The position numbers and the translations under genes were made by a program. A stretch of DNA of 64,000 nt. Source: an uncultured Ruegeria sp. GTDB lineage: Bacteria; Pseudomonadota; Alphaproteobacteria; Rhodobacterales; Rhodobacteraceae. Positions 1 to 9,330 of this stretch are shown one piece after another. The stretch covers positions 412,918 to 476,917 of the forward strand of contig NZ_CANMFF010000001.1 of assembly GCF_947497005.1 (NCBI RefSeq), in the 5' to 3' direction. The notes under the pieces are model-generated. The model was not told where the DNA came from. It did no database searches and saw nothing but the letters and a program-made list of their open reading frames with translations. Within the stretch, counting starts at the first letter, position 1. Each line of letters begins with the position of its first letter.

Positions 1-1555
1 TGATCGAGGGCGCGTTCAGGTTGCCATTGGTGATCTGTGGGAAAATCGAACTGTCTGCGACGCGCAACCTATCCACACCAATCACACGACCTTCGGGATC
101 AACTACAGCGTTTTTGTCATCTTCACGCCCCATCCGGCAGGTGCCACAGGGGTGATACGCGCTTTCCGCATGTTCTGCGATAAAGGCGTTCAGCTCTTCA
201 TCCGTTTGTACAGCGGCCCCCGGCTGAATTTCTTTGCCAGCATAGGGTTTGAAGGCGTCTTGCCCAAAGACTTCACGGGTCAGACGAATACAGGTGCGGA
301 AGTCCTCCCAGTCCTCGTCATGGCTCATGTAGTTGAACTTGATCACCGGCGCGTCGGCAGCTTGGGCAGACCGCAATGTGACCGCGCCACGTGACGGGGA
401 CCGCATCGGACCAACATGCGCCTGGAATCCGTGCCCTTCGGCTGCCGCCTGCCCGTCATAGCGCACTGCAATAGGGAGGAAGTGATACTGAATGTCGGGG
501 TATTCAACGCCCGGTTTCGACCGGATGAACGCCGCGCTTTCGAACTGGTTCGATGCGCCCAGACCCGTTTTCGTAAACAGCCATTGTGCCCCGATCACAC
601 CCTTGCTGAACAGGTTCCAGTGCTTGTAGAGCGTGATCGGTTGCAGCGAGGCCTGCTGGATATAAAGCTCAAGATGGTCCTGCAGGTTGGCACCAACGCC
701 CGGGCGATCCGCAACGACGTCGATTCCATGCTCGGCCAGATGCGCTGCCGGGCCGATGCCGGACAACATCAACAGTTTGGGTGAGTTGATCGAGGACGCC
801 GCCAGAACCACCTCGCGCCGGGCTTTGATAACCTCTTTCCTGCCACCACGGATCAATTCGACCCCAACGGCAAGACCGTTTTCAATAACGATCCGGGTTG
901 CAAGACCGCGCACGATATCGCAGTTGTCGCGCTTGAGGGCGGGCTTCAGATAGGCATTCGCCGCCGACCAGCGCCGCCCTTTCCAGACGGTTTGTTCCAT
1001 CGGGCCGAAGCCTTCCTGCTTTTCACCGTTATAGTCACCCGTGACCTCGTAACCGGCCTGCTGGCCCGCATCGACAAAGGCCTGAAACAGGGGGTTTTCG
1101 CGTGGTCCCCGCGACACGTGCAGCGGACCGTCAGTGCCGCGCCACGCCGGATCGCCGCCATGACCGCCGTCATGCCAGGTCTCCATCCGTTTGTAATAGG
1201 GCAATACGTCTGCATACGACCAACCATCAGCCCCCATTTCGGCCCAGGTGTCAAAATCGCGTGCGTGGCCGCGAACATAGACCATCCCGTTGATCGAAGA
1301 CGACCCGCCGATCACCTTGCCGCGTGGACAGGCCAGACGACGGTTGTTCAGGTGCGGCTCGGGCTCGGATTGATAGCCCCAGTCATAGCGCGACATGTTC
1401 ATCGGATAGCTCAGCGCAGCTGGCATCTGAATAAACGGGCCCATATCGGTGCCGCCGTGTTCGATCACCAGAACCGAGGCTCCGGCGTCGCTCAGACGAT
1501 ATGCCATTGCGCAGCCTGCGGATCCTGCGCCAACGATGACAAAATCTGCTTCCAT
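1..1555 (-). CDS. betA: Choline dehydrogenase, partial (C-terminus beyond window)
   Basis: This FAD-dependent GMC-family oxidoreductase oxidises choline to betaine aldehyde on the way to glycine betaine. The reading frame is open from the ATG at 1555 to the window edge, giving about 518 codons of a family usually near 550. The N-terminus has the FAD-binding [10 protein letters not shown] motif. A GMC signature follows ([19 protein letters not shown]), and near the edge there is the conserved HPCGTCRMG stretch of the substrate-binding C-terminal half. It lies 67 bases downstream of the choline-sulfatase gene, so it is the third gene of a betI-betC-betA operon. Only about the last 30 residues appear to be missing. 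Identification is firm. Confidence 0.95.
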   Translation of the reverse strand, partial: MEADFVIVGAGSAGCAMAYRLSDAGASVLVIEHGGTDMGPFIQMPAALSYPMNMSRYDWGYQSEPEPHLNNRRLACPRGKVIGGSSSINGMVYVRGHARDFDTWAEMGADGWSYADVLPYYKRMETWHDGGHGGDPAWRGTDGPLHVSRGPRENPLFQAFVDAGQQAGYEVTGDYNGEKQEGFGPMEQTVWKGRRWSAANAYLKPALKRDNCDIVRGLATRIVIENGLAVGVELIRGGRKEVIKARREVVLAASSINSPKLLMLSGIGPAAHLAEHGIDVVADRPGVGANLQDHLELYIQQASLQPITLYKHWNLFSKGVIGAQWLFTKTGLGASNQFESAAFIRSKPGVEYPDIQYHFLPIAVRYDGQAAAEGHGFQAHVGPMRSPSRGAVTLRSAQAADAPVIKFNYMSHDEDWEDFRTCIRLTREVFGQDAFKPYAGKEIQPGAAVQTDEELNAFIAEHAESAYHPCGTCRMGREDDKNAVVDPEGRVIGVDRLRVADSSIFPQITNGNLNAPSI

Positions 1556-1570
1556 TTCCACAACTCCTGA

Positions 1571-1598
1571 CCCACCGAGAATTGATGTGTTCGGTGGG
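1571..1598. repeat. Inverted repeat between betC and betA
   Basis: Perfect 8-base arms, CCCACCGA (1571-1578) and TCGGTGGG (1591-1598), are separated by 12 bases. In the bet transcript this would form a hairpin in the 67-base gap after the betC stop. There is no T-run on the minus-strand side, so a full terminator is unlikely. An mRNA-processing or stability role is a guess. Confidence 0.5.
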
Positions 1599-1622
1599 AG
1601 TATTTTTGAAAAGATGAAGAGG

Positions 1623-3131
1623 TTAATCGCCGCGCGGGAACCGCTGGCTTTCCTCTACAGTGTTCAGATCCATGTGATTTCGCATGTAACGTTCCGATGC
1701 TTTTTGCAGCGGTTGGTAATCCCATGGGTAATATCCACCCTGCCGCAGCGCTTCGTACACCACCCAGCGCCGTGCCTGACTGGCGCGGACATCGGCATCG
1801 AAGCGAGCCAGATCCCAGCGAGCCTCAGATTTGGCGCGCAAGGTTTGCAGCGTACCCGCATGTTCGGGATTGTCTGCGAGATTGGTCCGTTCGTGCGGGT
1901 CGGCTTCAAGGTCGAACAGCTGATCAGGATCCAATGCGCAGCGGTTGTATTTCCACTTGCCATAGCGCAGCGAGACCAATGGCGCGTATGACGCCTCGGC
2001 CGCGTATTCCATGGCCACCGGCGCGATTCGCTCTTGGCCTTGTGCCAGCGGCACCAGGTTTTCTCCATCCGTCCAAGGCGCGATCTCGGCCATGTCTACA
2101 CCTGCCAAAGCCCCGAGGGTCGGCGTTACGTCTATGGTCGAGACCGGCGTGTCGATCCGCCCGGCAGGCAGATCCGGCGACGAAATCATCAGCGGCACAC
2201 GAGCCGAACCTTCGTAGAAGTTCATCTTGAACCACAAACCGCGTTCGCCCAGCATGTCGCCGTGATCCGAGACAAACAGGATGATCGCCTCCTGCTGAGT
2301 GGTCTCCAACACTTCGAGAATCTCGCCGATCTTGTCGTCCAGATAAGTGATGTTGGCAAAATAGGCTTGGCGGGACTTGCGGATATCTTCTTCAGTGATG
2401 TCGAAACTGCGCCAGTCATTGGCGTCAAAAATCCGCTGGGCATGCGGGTCCTGATTATCGTAACCGATATCAGGGATCTCGGGCAGCAGATGCTCGCAAC
2501 CCTCATACAGATCCCAATACTTGCGACGTGCCACATATGGGTCATGCGGGTGCGTAAAGCTGACGGTTACGCACCATGGGCGATCTTCATTGCCCCGTGC
2601 CAAATCATAAAGCTTGGCCTTGGCGTTATAGGCAACCTCGTCGTCGTATTCCATCTGGTTCGAGATTTCCGCAACGCCCGCACCAGTGACTGATCCCATG
2701 TTGTGATACCACCAGTCGATCCGCTCACCCGGTTTGCGGTAATCCGGGGTCCAACCGAAATCGGCCGGATAGATATCGGTGGTCAGGCGATCCTCGAATC
2801 CGTGCATCTGATCCGGGCCGACGAAATGCATCTTGCCCGACAAGCAGGTATAGTACCCCGCCCGGCGCAGATGGTGCGCATAGGTGGGGATGTCGCTGCG
2901 GAACTCGGCTGCGTTGTCGTAGACACCGGTACGCGAAGGCAATTGACCGGACATGAAGCTGGCCCGCCCCGGTGCGCAGAGAGGCGACGCCGTGTAAGCG
3001 TTGGCAAACCGGGTCGACCGTGCGGCCAGTTTCTTCAGATTCGGAGCGTGTAGCCAATCAGCGGGACCGTCTGGAAAGAGTGTCCCGTTCAGCTGATCCA
3101 CCATGAGGATCAGAATGTTCGGTTTTGTCAT
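1623..3131 (-). CDS. betC: Choline-sulfatase
   Basis: This type I sulfatase hydrolyses choline-O-sulfate to choline and sulfate and so feeds betA. The protein is 502 residues, the normal size. The N-terminus has the metal-binding start [13 protein letters not shown]. The CAPGR motif near residue 52 carries the cysteine converted to formylglycine in sulfatases, and a [12 protein letters not shown] metal-site motif lies in the second half. The C-terminal YPWDYQP region is typical of choline-sulfatases. Its ATG overlaps the betI stop by four bases (ATGA), which implies translational coupling. The gene lacks an adjacent betB; the aldehyde dehydrogenase must be beyond the left edge or elsewhere. 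Confidence 0.95.
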   Translation of the reverse strand: MTKPNILILMVDQLNGTLFPDGPADWLHAPNLKKLAARSTRFANAYTASPLCAPGRASFMSGQLPSRTGVYDNAAEFRSDIPTYAHHLRRAGYYTCLSGKMHFVGPDQMHGFEDRLTTDIYPADFGWTPDYRKPGERIDWWYHNMGSVTGAGVAEISNQMEYDDEVAYNAKAKLYDLARGNEDRPWCVTVSFTHPHDPYVARRKYWDLYEGCEHLLPEIPDIGYDNQDPHAQRIFDANDWRSFDITEEDIRKSRQAYFANITYLDDKIGEILEVLETTQQEAIILFVSDHGDMLGERGLWFKMNFYEGSARVPLMISSPDLPAGRIDTPVSTIDVTPTLGALAGVDMAEIAPWTDGENLVPLAQGQERIAPVAMEYAAEASYAPLVSLRYGKWKYNRCALDPDQLFDLEADPHERTNLADNPEHAGTLQTLRAKSEARWDLARFDADVRASQARRWVVYEALRQGGYYPWDYQPLQKASERYMRNHMDLNTVEESQRFPRGD

Positions 3132-3700
3132 TTTTCAGCCTCGAGCAGAGTGTTGAGCACACGCATCGCGTGGCTCACGGCCAGTTGCGGTTCTTCTGGG
3201 GCGGTTAATGCAGCGCGAATATAAAGCCCATCGATCAGCGCGATCATGTTCTCGGCCGCCTCATACGGGTCGGCCAACCTGTGCCGCAGAGCATCGATCA
3301 GGTTCGACCTGATGCGCGCCTGATAGATCTGCCACAGGCGCAGCGCATCATCGTTGGTCTGCGCCAGCACATAAAAGGTCATCCAGGCAGCAATCACATC
3401 CGGGGTGAAACATGACGGTGCAAAACAGGCCCGGATAATCGCCTGCGCCCGGTCCTGCGGCGCAGCCGCCTTCAACTCGCCCCGTGCCTCATCGCCGAAG
3501 TCGGACAGGATCTGACGCATGGCGGCCAGAAAGATCTGATCCTTGCCACCGAAATAGTGGTGCGCCAGCGCGCTGGACATGCCCGCACGTTTGGCAATTT
3601 GACTGACTGTTACATCGAGGGATTTTCTTACGCCCAGCTCAGCGATCGTCGCGCGAACAATCGCGTCCCGACGGATTGGTTCCATTCCGACTTTTGGCAT
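3128..3700 (-). CDS. betI: TetR-family transcriptional repressor BetI
   Basis: This 190-residue TetR-type repressor should sense choline and control the choline-to-betaine genes. The N-terminus (MPKVGMEPIRRDAIVRAT) is characteristic of BetI, followed by the helix-turn-helix with AKRAGMSSALAHHYFGGKD at about residues 36-55. The C-terminal ligand domain contains the family-typical AWMTFYVLA stretch. It is the first gene of the operon and overlaps betC by four bases. A dyad matching a BetI operator lies about 50 bases upstream, so autoregulation is likely. Confidence 0.93.
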   Translation of the reverse strand: MPKVGMEPIRRDAIVRATIAELGVRKSLDVTVSQIAKRAGMSSALAHHYFGGKDQIFLAAMRQILSDFGDEARGELKAAAPQDRAQAIIRACFAPSCFTPDVIAAWMTFYVLAQTNDDALRLWQIYQARIRSNLIDALRHRLADPYEAAENMIALIDGLYIRAALTAPEEPQLAVSHAMRVLNTLLEAEK

Positions 3701-3751
3701 CGTTCCCCCCCCCTTTGAGCAGGCGTTATACGTCCACGCTAGGGGGTTTTT

Positions 3752-3765
3752 ATTGACTCGTCAAT
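3752..3765. promoter_or_regulatory. Putative BetI operator
   Basis: A perfect inverted repeat ATTGAC-TC-GTCAAT lies upstream of betI. BetI operators in proteobacteria are AT-rich palindromes with ATTGA/TCAAT arms, so position and sequence agree. Binding is inferred, not shown. Confidence 0.65.
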
Positions 3766-3790
3766 CAATGAAAATCGGGGGCCGCTGTTG

Positions 3791-4699
3791 TTACAGCTTC
3801 GGCGCTATACTCGGAGGCGTCAAGTCCCTGCGGTTCAGCACGAATTCGCGCCATGAGATGAAGCTTACGGCGGCCAGGATCAGTGTGCCTCCAGCGACGA
3901 CCCAGACATCAACACTTTCGTGGAACACTGCGGCGCCTAAAATTGTGGCCCAGATCAGCTGAAGAAACGTCACCGGCTGCGTGGCAGCCACCGGTGCGGC
4001 CTGCAGTGCCAAGGTCATGAAATAGTGGCCTGCTGTCGCAAAACTGGCCACAAGGAACAAAACCCCAAGATCCCGCAAACCTGGCTGCGTCCAAACAGCA
4101 ATCGCGAAAGGTATCAAAGCGATGGTCACCCAAATCGACAGATGCGCGACGACTACAGAAGGCGGAGCATCACGCACCAGAAGTTTGGCCAGCAAATAAG
4201 AGCCGCCCAAGGTCAAGGCGGTTCCCAGCATGGCCAAATGACCCGGAGATACTTCGCGAAACCCCGGTCGCAGGATGATCAGAACCCCCAACAGAGCGAC
4301 AAGAATGGCCGCGATCCGGCGAAAGGCCAGCTTCTCACCCAAAAACAAGGCCGCACCCAAGGTGACATAAACCGGCGTCATGTAGTTCATGGCCGTGACT
4401 TCGGCCAACGGTATTTGGGTCATGGCAAAGAACCAGAGCATGACGGCGACCGCATGCACGACTCCGCGCAGACCAAACAGCGTCAGCAGTCGAGGTGTCA
4501 GGCGCGTTGCCATGATCGACCGCATGGCGGGCAACAAAAACACCAGTCCCAGAGCGTAACGCAGGAAAGCAGCTTGGATCGGGTTCATCGTCGTGCCCAG
4601 CGATTTCACCAAAGCGGTCATCACGACAAAAGACAGACCGGCGGCAAACATCCAGAACATGCCGGCAAGCGGGCGGGACGATACGGCGAGTGTTGACAT
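3791..4699 (-). CDS. DMT-family (EamA) transporter
   Basis: This 302-residue integral membrane protein has ten predicted hydrophobic segments forming two EamA repeats, the layout of drug/metabolite exporters. The second repeat starts near residue 150 (SPGHLAMLGTALTLGGSYLLAK). The conserved loop around residue 105, ITQ..LAEVTAMNYMTP-like in sequence, matches the family. It lies 40 bases downstream of argO on the same strand and could share its transcript. The substrate cannot be read from sequence; an amino acid or metabolite export role would fit the neighbour. Confidence 0.85.
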   Translation of the reverse strand: MSTLAVSSRPLAGMFWMFAAGLSFVVMTALVKSLGTTMNPIQAAFLRYALGLVFLLPAMRSIMATRLTPRLLTLFGLRGVVHAVAVMLWFFAMTQIPLAEVTAMNYMTPVYVTLGAALFLGEKLAFRRIAAILVALLGVLIILRPGFREVSPGHLAMLGTALTLGGSYLLAKLLVRDAPPSVVVAHLSIWVTIALIPFAIAVWTQPGLRDLGVLFLVASFATAGHYFMTLALQAAPVAATQPVTFLQLIWATILGAAVFHESVDVWVVAGGTLILAAVSFISWREFVLNRRDLTPPSIAPKL

Positions 4700-4739
4700 G
4701 GCTTAGGTTGAACACCGAAATCCAGTCGGGAACAACCCT

Positions 4740-5339
4740 TCACATGATAACAAGTTTCAGTGCGATACCCAACATGACGACGCCAATCCCGGCATCCAGC
4801 ACTTGCCACGCCCGTGGACGCGCAAAAACCGGGGACAGGATGCCTGCGCCGTACCCAAGCGAAAAGAAGAACACAAAGCTGGATGTCATCGCGCCAAGGG
4901 CAAAGCCAAGCCGGTCGTCATATTGCGCCGAGATCGAGCCGATAAGCACTACCGTATCCAGATAAACATGTGGATTCAGCCAGGTAAACGCGAAAACCGT
5001 AAGCAGCGCAGCCTTCAAACTGGTCTTCTGACCATTGCCAATTTCCATCACCGCACCACCCTGCCAGGCTGAGCGGAAACTGCGCAACCCATACCAGGTC
5101 AGAAACGCGGCCCCACCATATCGCATCACAGTTTCAAACCAGGGGGCGGCCTGCGCCAATGTCCCAAATCCAGCCACTCCAGCGCCAATCAGAAGGGCAT
5201 CAGAGACTGCGCATGTCAGGCACAGGAGAAAGACATGTTCGCGCCGCAGCCCCTGTCGAAGGATAAAGGCATTCTGCGCTCCGATGGCGAGGATCAGACT
5301 GAAACCCAGCGCGAAACCGGCGATCACGGATGTGGGCAT
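4740..5339 (-). CDS. argO: LysE/ArgO-family amino acid exporter
   Basis: This 199-residue inner membrane protein of the LysE family exports basic amino acids, usually arginine or lysine. The diagnostic N-terminal stretch GFSLILAIGAQNAFILRQG is present, with six predicted membrane segments and FTWLNPHVYLDT in the middle. I chose the ATG at 5339 because it has an AGGAGG-type ribosome site directly before it. An in-frame ATG at 5393 would add 18 residues that are not typical of the family. It is divergent from an ArgP-type regulator, the classic arrangement for this exporter. Confidence 0.9.
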   Translation of the reverse strand: MPTSVIAGFALGFSLILAIGAQNAFILRQGLRREHVFLLCLTCAVSDALLIGAGVAGFGTLAQAAPWFETVMRYGGAAFLTWYGLRSFRSAWQGGAVMEIGNGQKTSLKAALLTVFAFTWLNPHVYLDTVVLIGSISAQYDDRLGFALGAMTSSFVFFFSLGYGAGILSPVFARPRAWQVLDAGIGVVMLGIALKLVIM

Positions 5340-5426
5340 GGGACCTCCTGCTTTTACAAGGCGTTGACTAAGCCCCTCGACGCGATCTATCAAATTAAAG
5401 ATGCTACCTTCAGCTAAGTTTCACTA

Positions 5427-6320
5427 ATGTTGCTGGATCCACACCACTTGTCTGCCTTGTCTGCCATATTGCGCCATGGCAGCTTTGACGCAGCAGCTGC
5501 AGAGCTGGCTGTGACGCCTTCGGCAGTCTCCCAGCGGATAAAGGCGTTGGAGGATCGGGTTGGGGCGTCGCTGATACATCGCGGAACACCCTGTACAGGA
5601 ACGCCAGCCGGACTGCGCATTGCGCGTTATGCTGAAGATGTCGGCCTGCTTGAGGCGCAATTGGCCCGCGAATTGACACTGGAACAAGAACCCGGATCAG
5701 CCCGGGTTCGCATTGCGGTGCCCGCCGATATTCTGGCGACCTGGTTCATTGACGCAATGGCGCAAGTGCCAGACATGCTGTTCGACCTCGTGATCGACGA
5801 TCAGGACCATTCGGCAGATTGGCTGAGGCGAGGAGAGGTCAGCGCCGCAGTCACCGTTGGTGGACAGCCCGTGACCGGTTGCGACGCGACAGCATTGGGT
5901 GTGTTGAGATATCTGCCGACGGCCAGCCCTAACTTTATCGATAAATGGTTCAAGGACGGCGTGACAGAAGAAACGCTCGGCAAGGCCCCCTGCCTCATCT
6001 TCAATCGAAAGGACGGCCTGCAAAAAGCGTGGATTGCACAATACACCGGTAGCCGCCTTTCCGCCCCTTCCCACTTTCTGCCATCGTCGCATGGTTTCGT
6101 TGATGCCGCGATTGCAGGGATCGGATGGGGTATGAACCCCTCAGCCCTTGTGCAAAATGCTGTGGAACAAGGGCTGTTACGCCCCATCGTTCCCGACACG
6201 CCACTGGACGTCCCGCTCAACTGGCAGATCGGACGGGTTCTTGCGCCCGCCCTCAAGCCGCTTACACAAGCGGTCAAGTACGCTGCAGGACGGACTTTGC
6301 TTCCGTCGACAAGCCAATAG
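5427..6320 (+). CDS. argP: LysR-family regulator ArgP (IciA)
   Basis: This 297-residue LysR-type activator probably controls the divergent argO exporter in response to lysine or arginine. It starts with LLDPHHLSALSAILRHGSFDAAAAELAVTP in essence, the ArgP-specific winged-helix N-terminus. The helix-turn-helix AVSQRIKALE follows, then a substrate-binding domain to the end. The 87-base gap to argO must hold both promoters and the ArgP site. The pairing with argO makes the assignment stronger than for a generic LysR. Confidence 0.9.
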   Translation: MLLDPHHLSALSAILRHGSFDAAAAELAVTPSAVSQRIKALEDRVGASLIHRGTPCTGTPAGLRIARYAEDVGLLEAQLARELTLEQEPGSARVRIAVPADILATWFIDAMAQVPDMLFDLVIDDQDHSADWLRRGEVSAAVTVGGQPVTGCDATALGVLRYLPTASPNFIDKWFKDGVTEETLGKAPCLIFNRKDGLQKAWIAQYTGSRLSAPSHFLPSSHGFVDAAIAGIGWGMNPSALVQNAVEQGLLRPIVPDTPLDVPLNWQIGRVLAPALKPLTQAVKYAAGRTLLPSTSQ

Positions 6321-6347
6321 CCAAACACCACGCAATCGGAGGAACCG

Positions 6348-7037
6348 ATGTTCTCACGCGACGCCCTCAGCTATGACCCAATTCCCTTGCCCGACCGATT
6401 CGAAATCAGCGATGCGGACATGCAAGGCGCGGCTCAGGCTTTCTTTGAAAAGATGGGACAGCGTCATACTGTTCGGGATTTCAGTACACGCCCGGTTGCA
6501 CGAGAGGTGATCGAAACAACTCTGCGCACAGCGGGAACAGCCCCCTCCGGCGCCAATCATCAGCCCTGGCACTTCGCCGCCATCTCGGACCTCAACCTGA
6601 AACAACGCATTCGCGAGGAAGCCGAGGAAGAGGAACGTCGTTTTTATGCGGGCGGGGCGGGTGATGAATGGATCAAAGCCCTGGAACCGATAGGCACCAA
6701 CGCCGTCAAAGAACATCTGACAATCGCGCCGTGGCTGATCGTGGTTTTTGCCCAGCGCTGGGGACAATTCGAAGACGGGACGCGCTTTAAGAACTATTAC
6801 GTGCCCGAGAGTGTGAACATTGCCACCGGCTTTCTATTGGCGGCGCTGCATCACGCGGGGCTCTGCACCTTGACCCATACCCCCAACCCGATGCGGTTTC
6901 TCAACGATGCGCTGGACCGGCCCGCATCGGAGAAGCCAACAATGATCATCGCGGTTGGTCACCCATCGGAATCTGCAACCGTGCCTTCTGTGGCAAAGCT
7001 GAAGAAGCCCCTGGAAGAGATTTCTTCGTTTTTCTGA
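6348..7037 (+). CDS. Nitroreductase-fold flavoprotein, iodotyrosine deiodinase-like
   Basis: This 229-residue FMN-dependent protein belongs to the nitroreductase superfamily. The FMN-binding start RHTVRDFS and the APSGANHQPWHF stretch (around residues 65-76) are clear. Between them and the C-terminal half is a lid with E96, Y100 and K121. These have the same 4- and 21-residue spacing as the substrate-clamping Glu, Tyr and Lys of iodotyrosine deiodinase (157, 161 and 182 in the human enzyme). The motif TNAVKEHLTIAPWLIVVF also resembles that family. It therefore probably reduces a halogenated phenol or tyrosine, although the natural substrate is unknown. It follows argP by 27 bases and may be co-transcribed. 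Confidence 0.85.
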   Translation: MFSRDALSYDPIPLPDRFEISDADMQGAAQAFFEKMGQRHTVRDFSTRPVAREVIETTLRTAGTAPSGANHQPWHFAAISDLNLKQRIREEAEEEERRFYAGGAGDEWIKALEPIGTNAVKEHLTIAPWLIVVFAQRWGQFEDGTRFKNYYVPESVNIATGFLLAALHHAGLCTLTHTPNPMRFLNDALDRPASEKPTMIIAVGHPSESATVPSVAKLKKPLEEISSFF

Positions 7038-7048
7038 GCGCATCTGCA

Positions 7049-8332
7049 TCAGCTCTGTGATCGGGGGGGGGCCTCTTCCCGGCTGGGCAACATCATTCGA
7101 TAGCATGTCGCGCAGGCCACCAGACTGACGGCGACTATGAACGCGACCGCCAATGCGACCTCATGCATATGTGCGACAGCGGCCAAGGCCGCCGAAAGCA
7201 GCACCGCCAACAATCGTGTGATCGATTTGATCGCAGCTGAGCCCTGTACGCGTTGTTCCTTGGGCGCGACATCCAGAAAATAGAGCTTGCGTGCACTGCT
7301 GATACCGGTCACCGCGACAGTGACAACAAACAATGCAATCGCATGCAGGTGCACATCGTGATCAACACCCATGTAGTGGAAAGCCAGAAGGCCACTTCCG
7401 GTAGCGGCCACCATCAGCGTCCCGACCACCATAACCGCGCGATGAGATTTCATGTTTACAACCTGCCACAAAGGCCCCGAGACGAGATAACCCGACGCAG
7501 ATGAAACAATCATTGCGGTCAGACCCTTCGCCGAACCATGATGCGCCTCAGCCGCAATCAGTGCGAAAAACGGGACAGAGAGTGAAACGGCCACCAAAGG
7601 CACGCGCATAATCATGTAACGTCGAAACCAAGAGTATTCGAACATGCTCAGAATGCCTTGGAAATTGGCCTTAACCGACAGCTTTGGCTTGGTTTCAGTC
7701 TTCTTTGCCGGTTCGCCAGAGCGCACATTTTCGGTCATCGCCAGCATCAAAAGCCCTGAGAGCATAAAGAACGCAACCGATACGCCGATCATGGTGGAAT
7801 GGCGTGAAAACGGAGGGTTTTCCTTGGTGATCTGGTGCACCAGCAGGGCAAGGCCGATGGCACACAGGCCCCCACCCCCGAGTTGCAGATAATGCATGAT
7901 CATGCGCGAACGTGAGTGAACATGATCGCCCAGCAGATCGGTGAACATAAGGTTCTGAACCTCGTCCACCAGTCCGATCACGAAGAAGACCGCCACGAAA
8001 ATCACCGCGATCAAGGGCACAACCTCGGTCGCTGCTGCAGCCATCGCCAGAACCAGACAAGCACCGATGACGGCTTCGGTCATGGCAATGGCGCGCTTCT
8101 TTTGCGATTTCGCTGCAATGGGTTGCGCCAGAAAGAAGTCGGAGATCATGCTACCAACCATCCGCACCGAAACCAGCGCGCCTGCCACAAACATTGGTAG
8201 CTCGAAGGACACAGCCAGAAACGGCAGCACCACAGAAGGACTGCCCAATGTCCAGGCGACCTGAGACACAATACTCTGCCCGGTCAGAACCGGCACGTTG
8301 CGTTTGGCCTTATCAGGGGAATCAGACGTCAT
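7049..8332 (-). CDS. MFS-family membrane transporter
   Basis: This 427-residue protein has about twelve hydrophobic segments with a charged central loop near residues 205-225 (EPAKKTETKPK), the usual layout of the major facilitator superfamily. There is no recognised substrate signature. It starts at an ATG at 8332 and ends 11 bases from the convergent flavoprotein gene, with a run of nine or ten G residues near 7063. The soluble C-terminal tail is short and basic-acidic. Function beyond membrane transport cannot be assigned. Confidence 0.8.
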   Translation of the reverse strand: MTSDSPDKAKRNVPVLTGQSIVSQVAWTLGSPSVVLPFLAVSFELPMFVAGALVSVRMVGSMISDFFLAQPIAAKSQKKRAIAMTEAVIGACLVLAMAAAATEVVPLIAVIFVAVFFVIGLVDEVQNLMFTDLLGDHVHSRSRMIMHYLQLGGGGLCAIGLALLVHQITKENPPFSRHSTMIGVSVAFFMLSGLLMLAMTENVRSGEPAKKTETKPKLSVKANFQGILSMFEYSWFRRYMIMRVPLVAVSLSVPFFALIAAEAHHGSAKGLTAMIVSSASGYLVSGPLWQVVNMKSHRAVMVVGTLMVAATGSGLLAFHYMGVDHDVHLHAIALFVVTVAVTGISSARKLYFLDVAPKEQRVQGSAAIKSITRLLAVLLSAALAAVAHMHEVALAVAFIVAVSLVACATCYRMMLPSREEAPPRSQS

Positions 8333-8430
8333 TGATCTTTCTGTTATGTCTTGCCTGCAGTTCAGAGTTATCCCAGCCTAAGCGTTTTGGGCATTTCAGC
8401 CAACAATCCTTGGACTCGGCCCCAAAACGA

Positions 8431-8457
8431 AAAAACCCGGCCTGTTCAGCCGGGTTT
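8431..8457 (-). terminator. Rho-independent terminator of yebC
   Basis: Arms AAACCCGGC (8433-8441) and GCCGGGTTT (8449-8457) flank a 7-base loop. Read on the minus strand, the stem is followed by TTTTTT and lies just after the yebC stop codon. Confidence 0.85.
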
Positions 8458-8479
8458 CACAATCAAAGTCTCTGTCAGA

Positions 8480-9220
8480 TCAAAGCTGCGCCATTACCTC
8501 GTCGGTGGCTTCAAAATTCGTTGTCACGCGCTGAACGTCGTCATCGTCTTCCAGCGCATCGACCAGCTTCATCAGCTTTTGCATATCTTCCAGACCCAAC
8601 TCGGTCGTAGTGGTCGGTTTCCAGATCAGCTTGGTGGATTCCGATTCACCCAGCGCAGTCTCCAGCACGTTCGACACGTCGTTCAGATCACTGTCGGAAC
8701 ACCAGATGATATGGCCGTCTTCCGAGCTTTCTACATCTTCGGCTCCGGCTTCGATGGCTGCTTCGAAAATGGTGTCCGCATCGCCTGCAGTAACTGGATA
8801 TACCACCTCACCCTTGCGATCGAACATAAACCCGACCGAGCCGGTCTCGCCCAGGTTGCCGCCATTCTTGGAAAAGGTCGAGCGAACGGTCGACGCGGTC
8901 CGGTTGCGGTTGTCGGTCATGGTCTCGACGATTACCGCCACGCCATTGGGACCGTAGCCCTCGTAACGGATTTCCTCATAATCATCGCCGTCGCCCGCCT
9001 GCGACTTCTTGATGGCGCGGTCGATCACGTCCTTTGGGACTGAATTCGACTTTGCCTCTTTCACGGCCAGGCGCAGGCGCGGGTTCTTGTCAGGATCGGG
9101 GTCGCCCATCTTGGCGGCCACGGTGATCTCTTTTGACAGTTTCGAAAACAGTTTGGACCGCGCGGCGTCCTGACGTCCCTTGCGGTGCTGGATGTTGGCC
9201 CATTTGGAGTGGCCTGCCAT
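8480..9220 (-). CDS. yebC: YebC/PmpR/TACO1-family protein
   Basis: This 246-residue cytoplasmic protein has the invariant start [18 protein letters not shown] of the YebC family. Members have been described as transcription regulators and, more recently, as translation factors helping ribosomes through proline-rich stretches. The middle has [19 protein letters not shown] and the C-terminus an acidic [10 protein letters not shown] segment, both typical. It stands alone with its own terminator. Identification is firm; the exact role in this organism is not decided by the sequence. Confidence 0.95.
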   Translation of the reverse strand: MAGHSKWANIQHRKGRQDAARSKLFSKLSKEITVAAKMGDPDPDKNPRLRLAVKEAKSNSVPKDVIDRAIKKSQAGDGDDYEEIRYEGYGPNGVAVIVETMTDNRNRTASTVRSTFSKNGGNLGETGSVGFMFDRKGEVVYPVTAGDADTIFEAAIEAGAEDVESSEDGHIIWCSDSDLNDVSNVLETALGESESTKLIWKPTTTTELGLEDMQKLMKLVDALEDDDDVQRVTTNFEATDEVMAQL

Positions 9221-9330
9221 GTTGCGTCCTCGTCATCATGTTTGCGTATTTCGCGCTCATATAGACGTTTGCGGGGGGCAGGATCAAGAGAGCGGCTTGC
9301 GACGACATCACTGACTTGTATGGTGACGGC

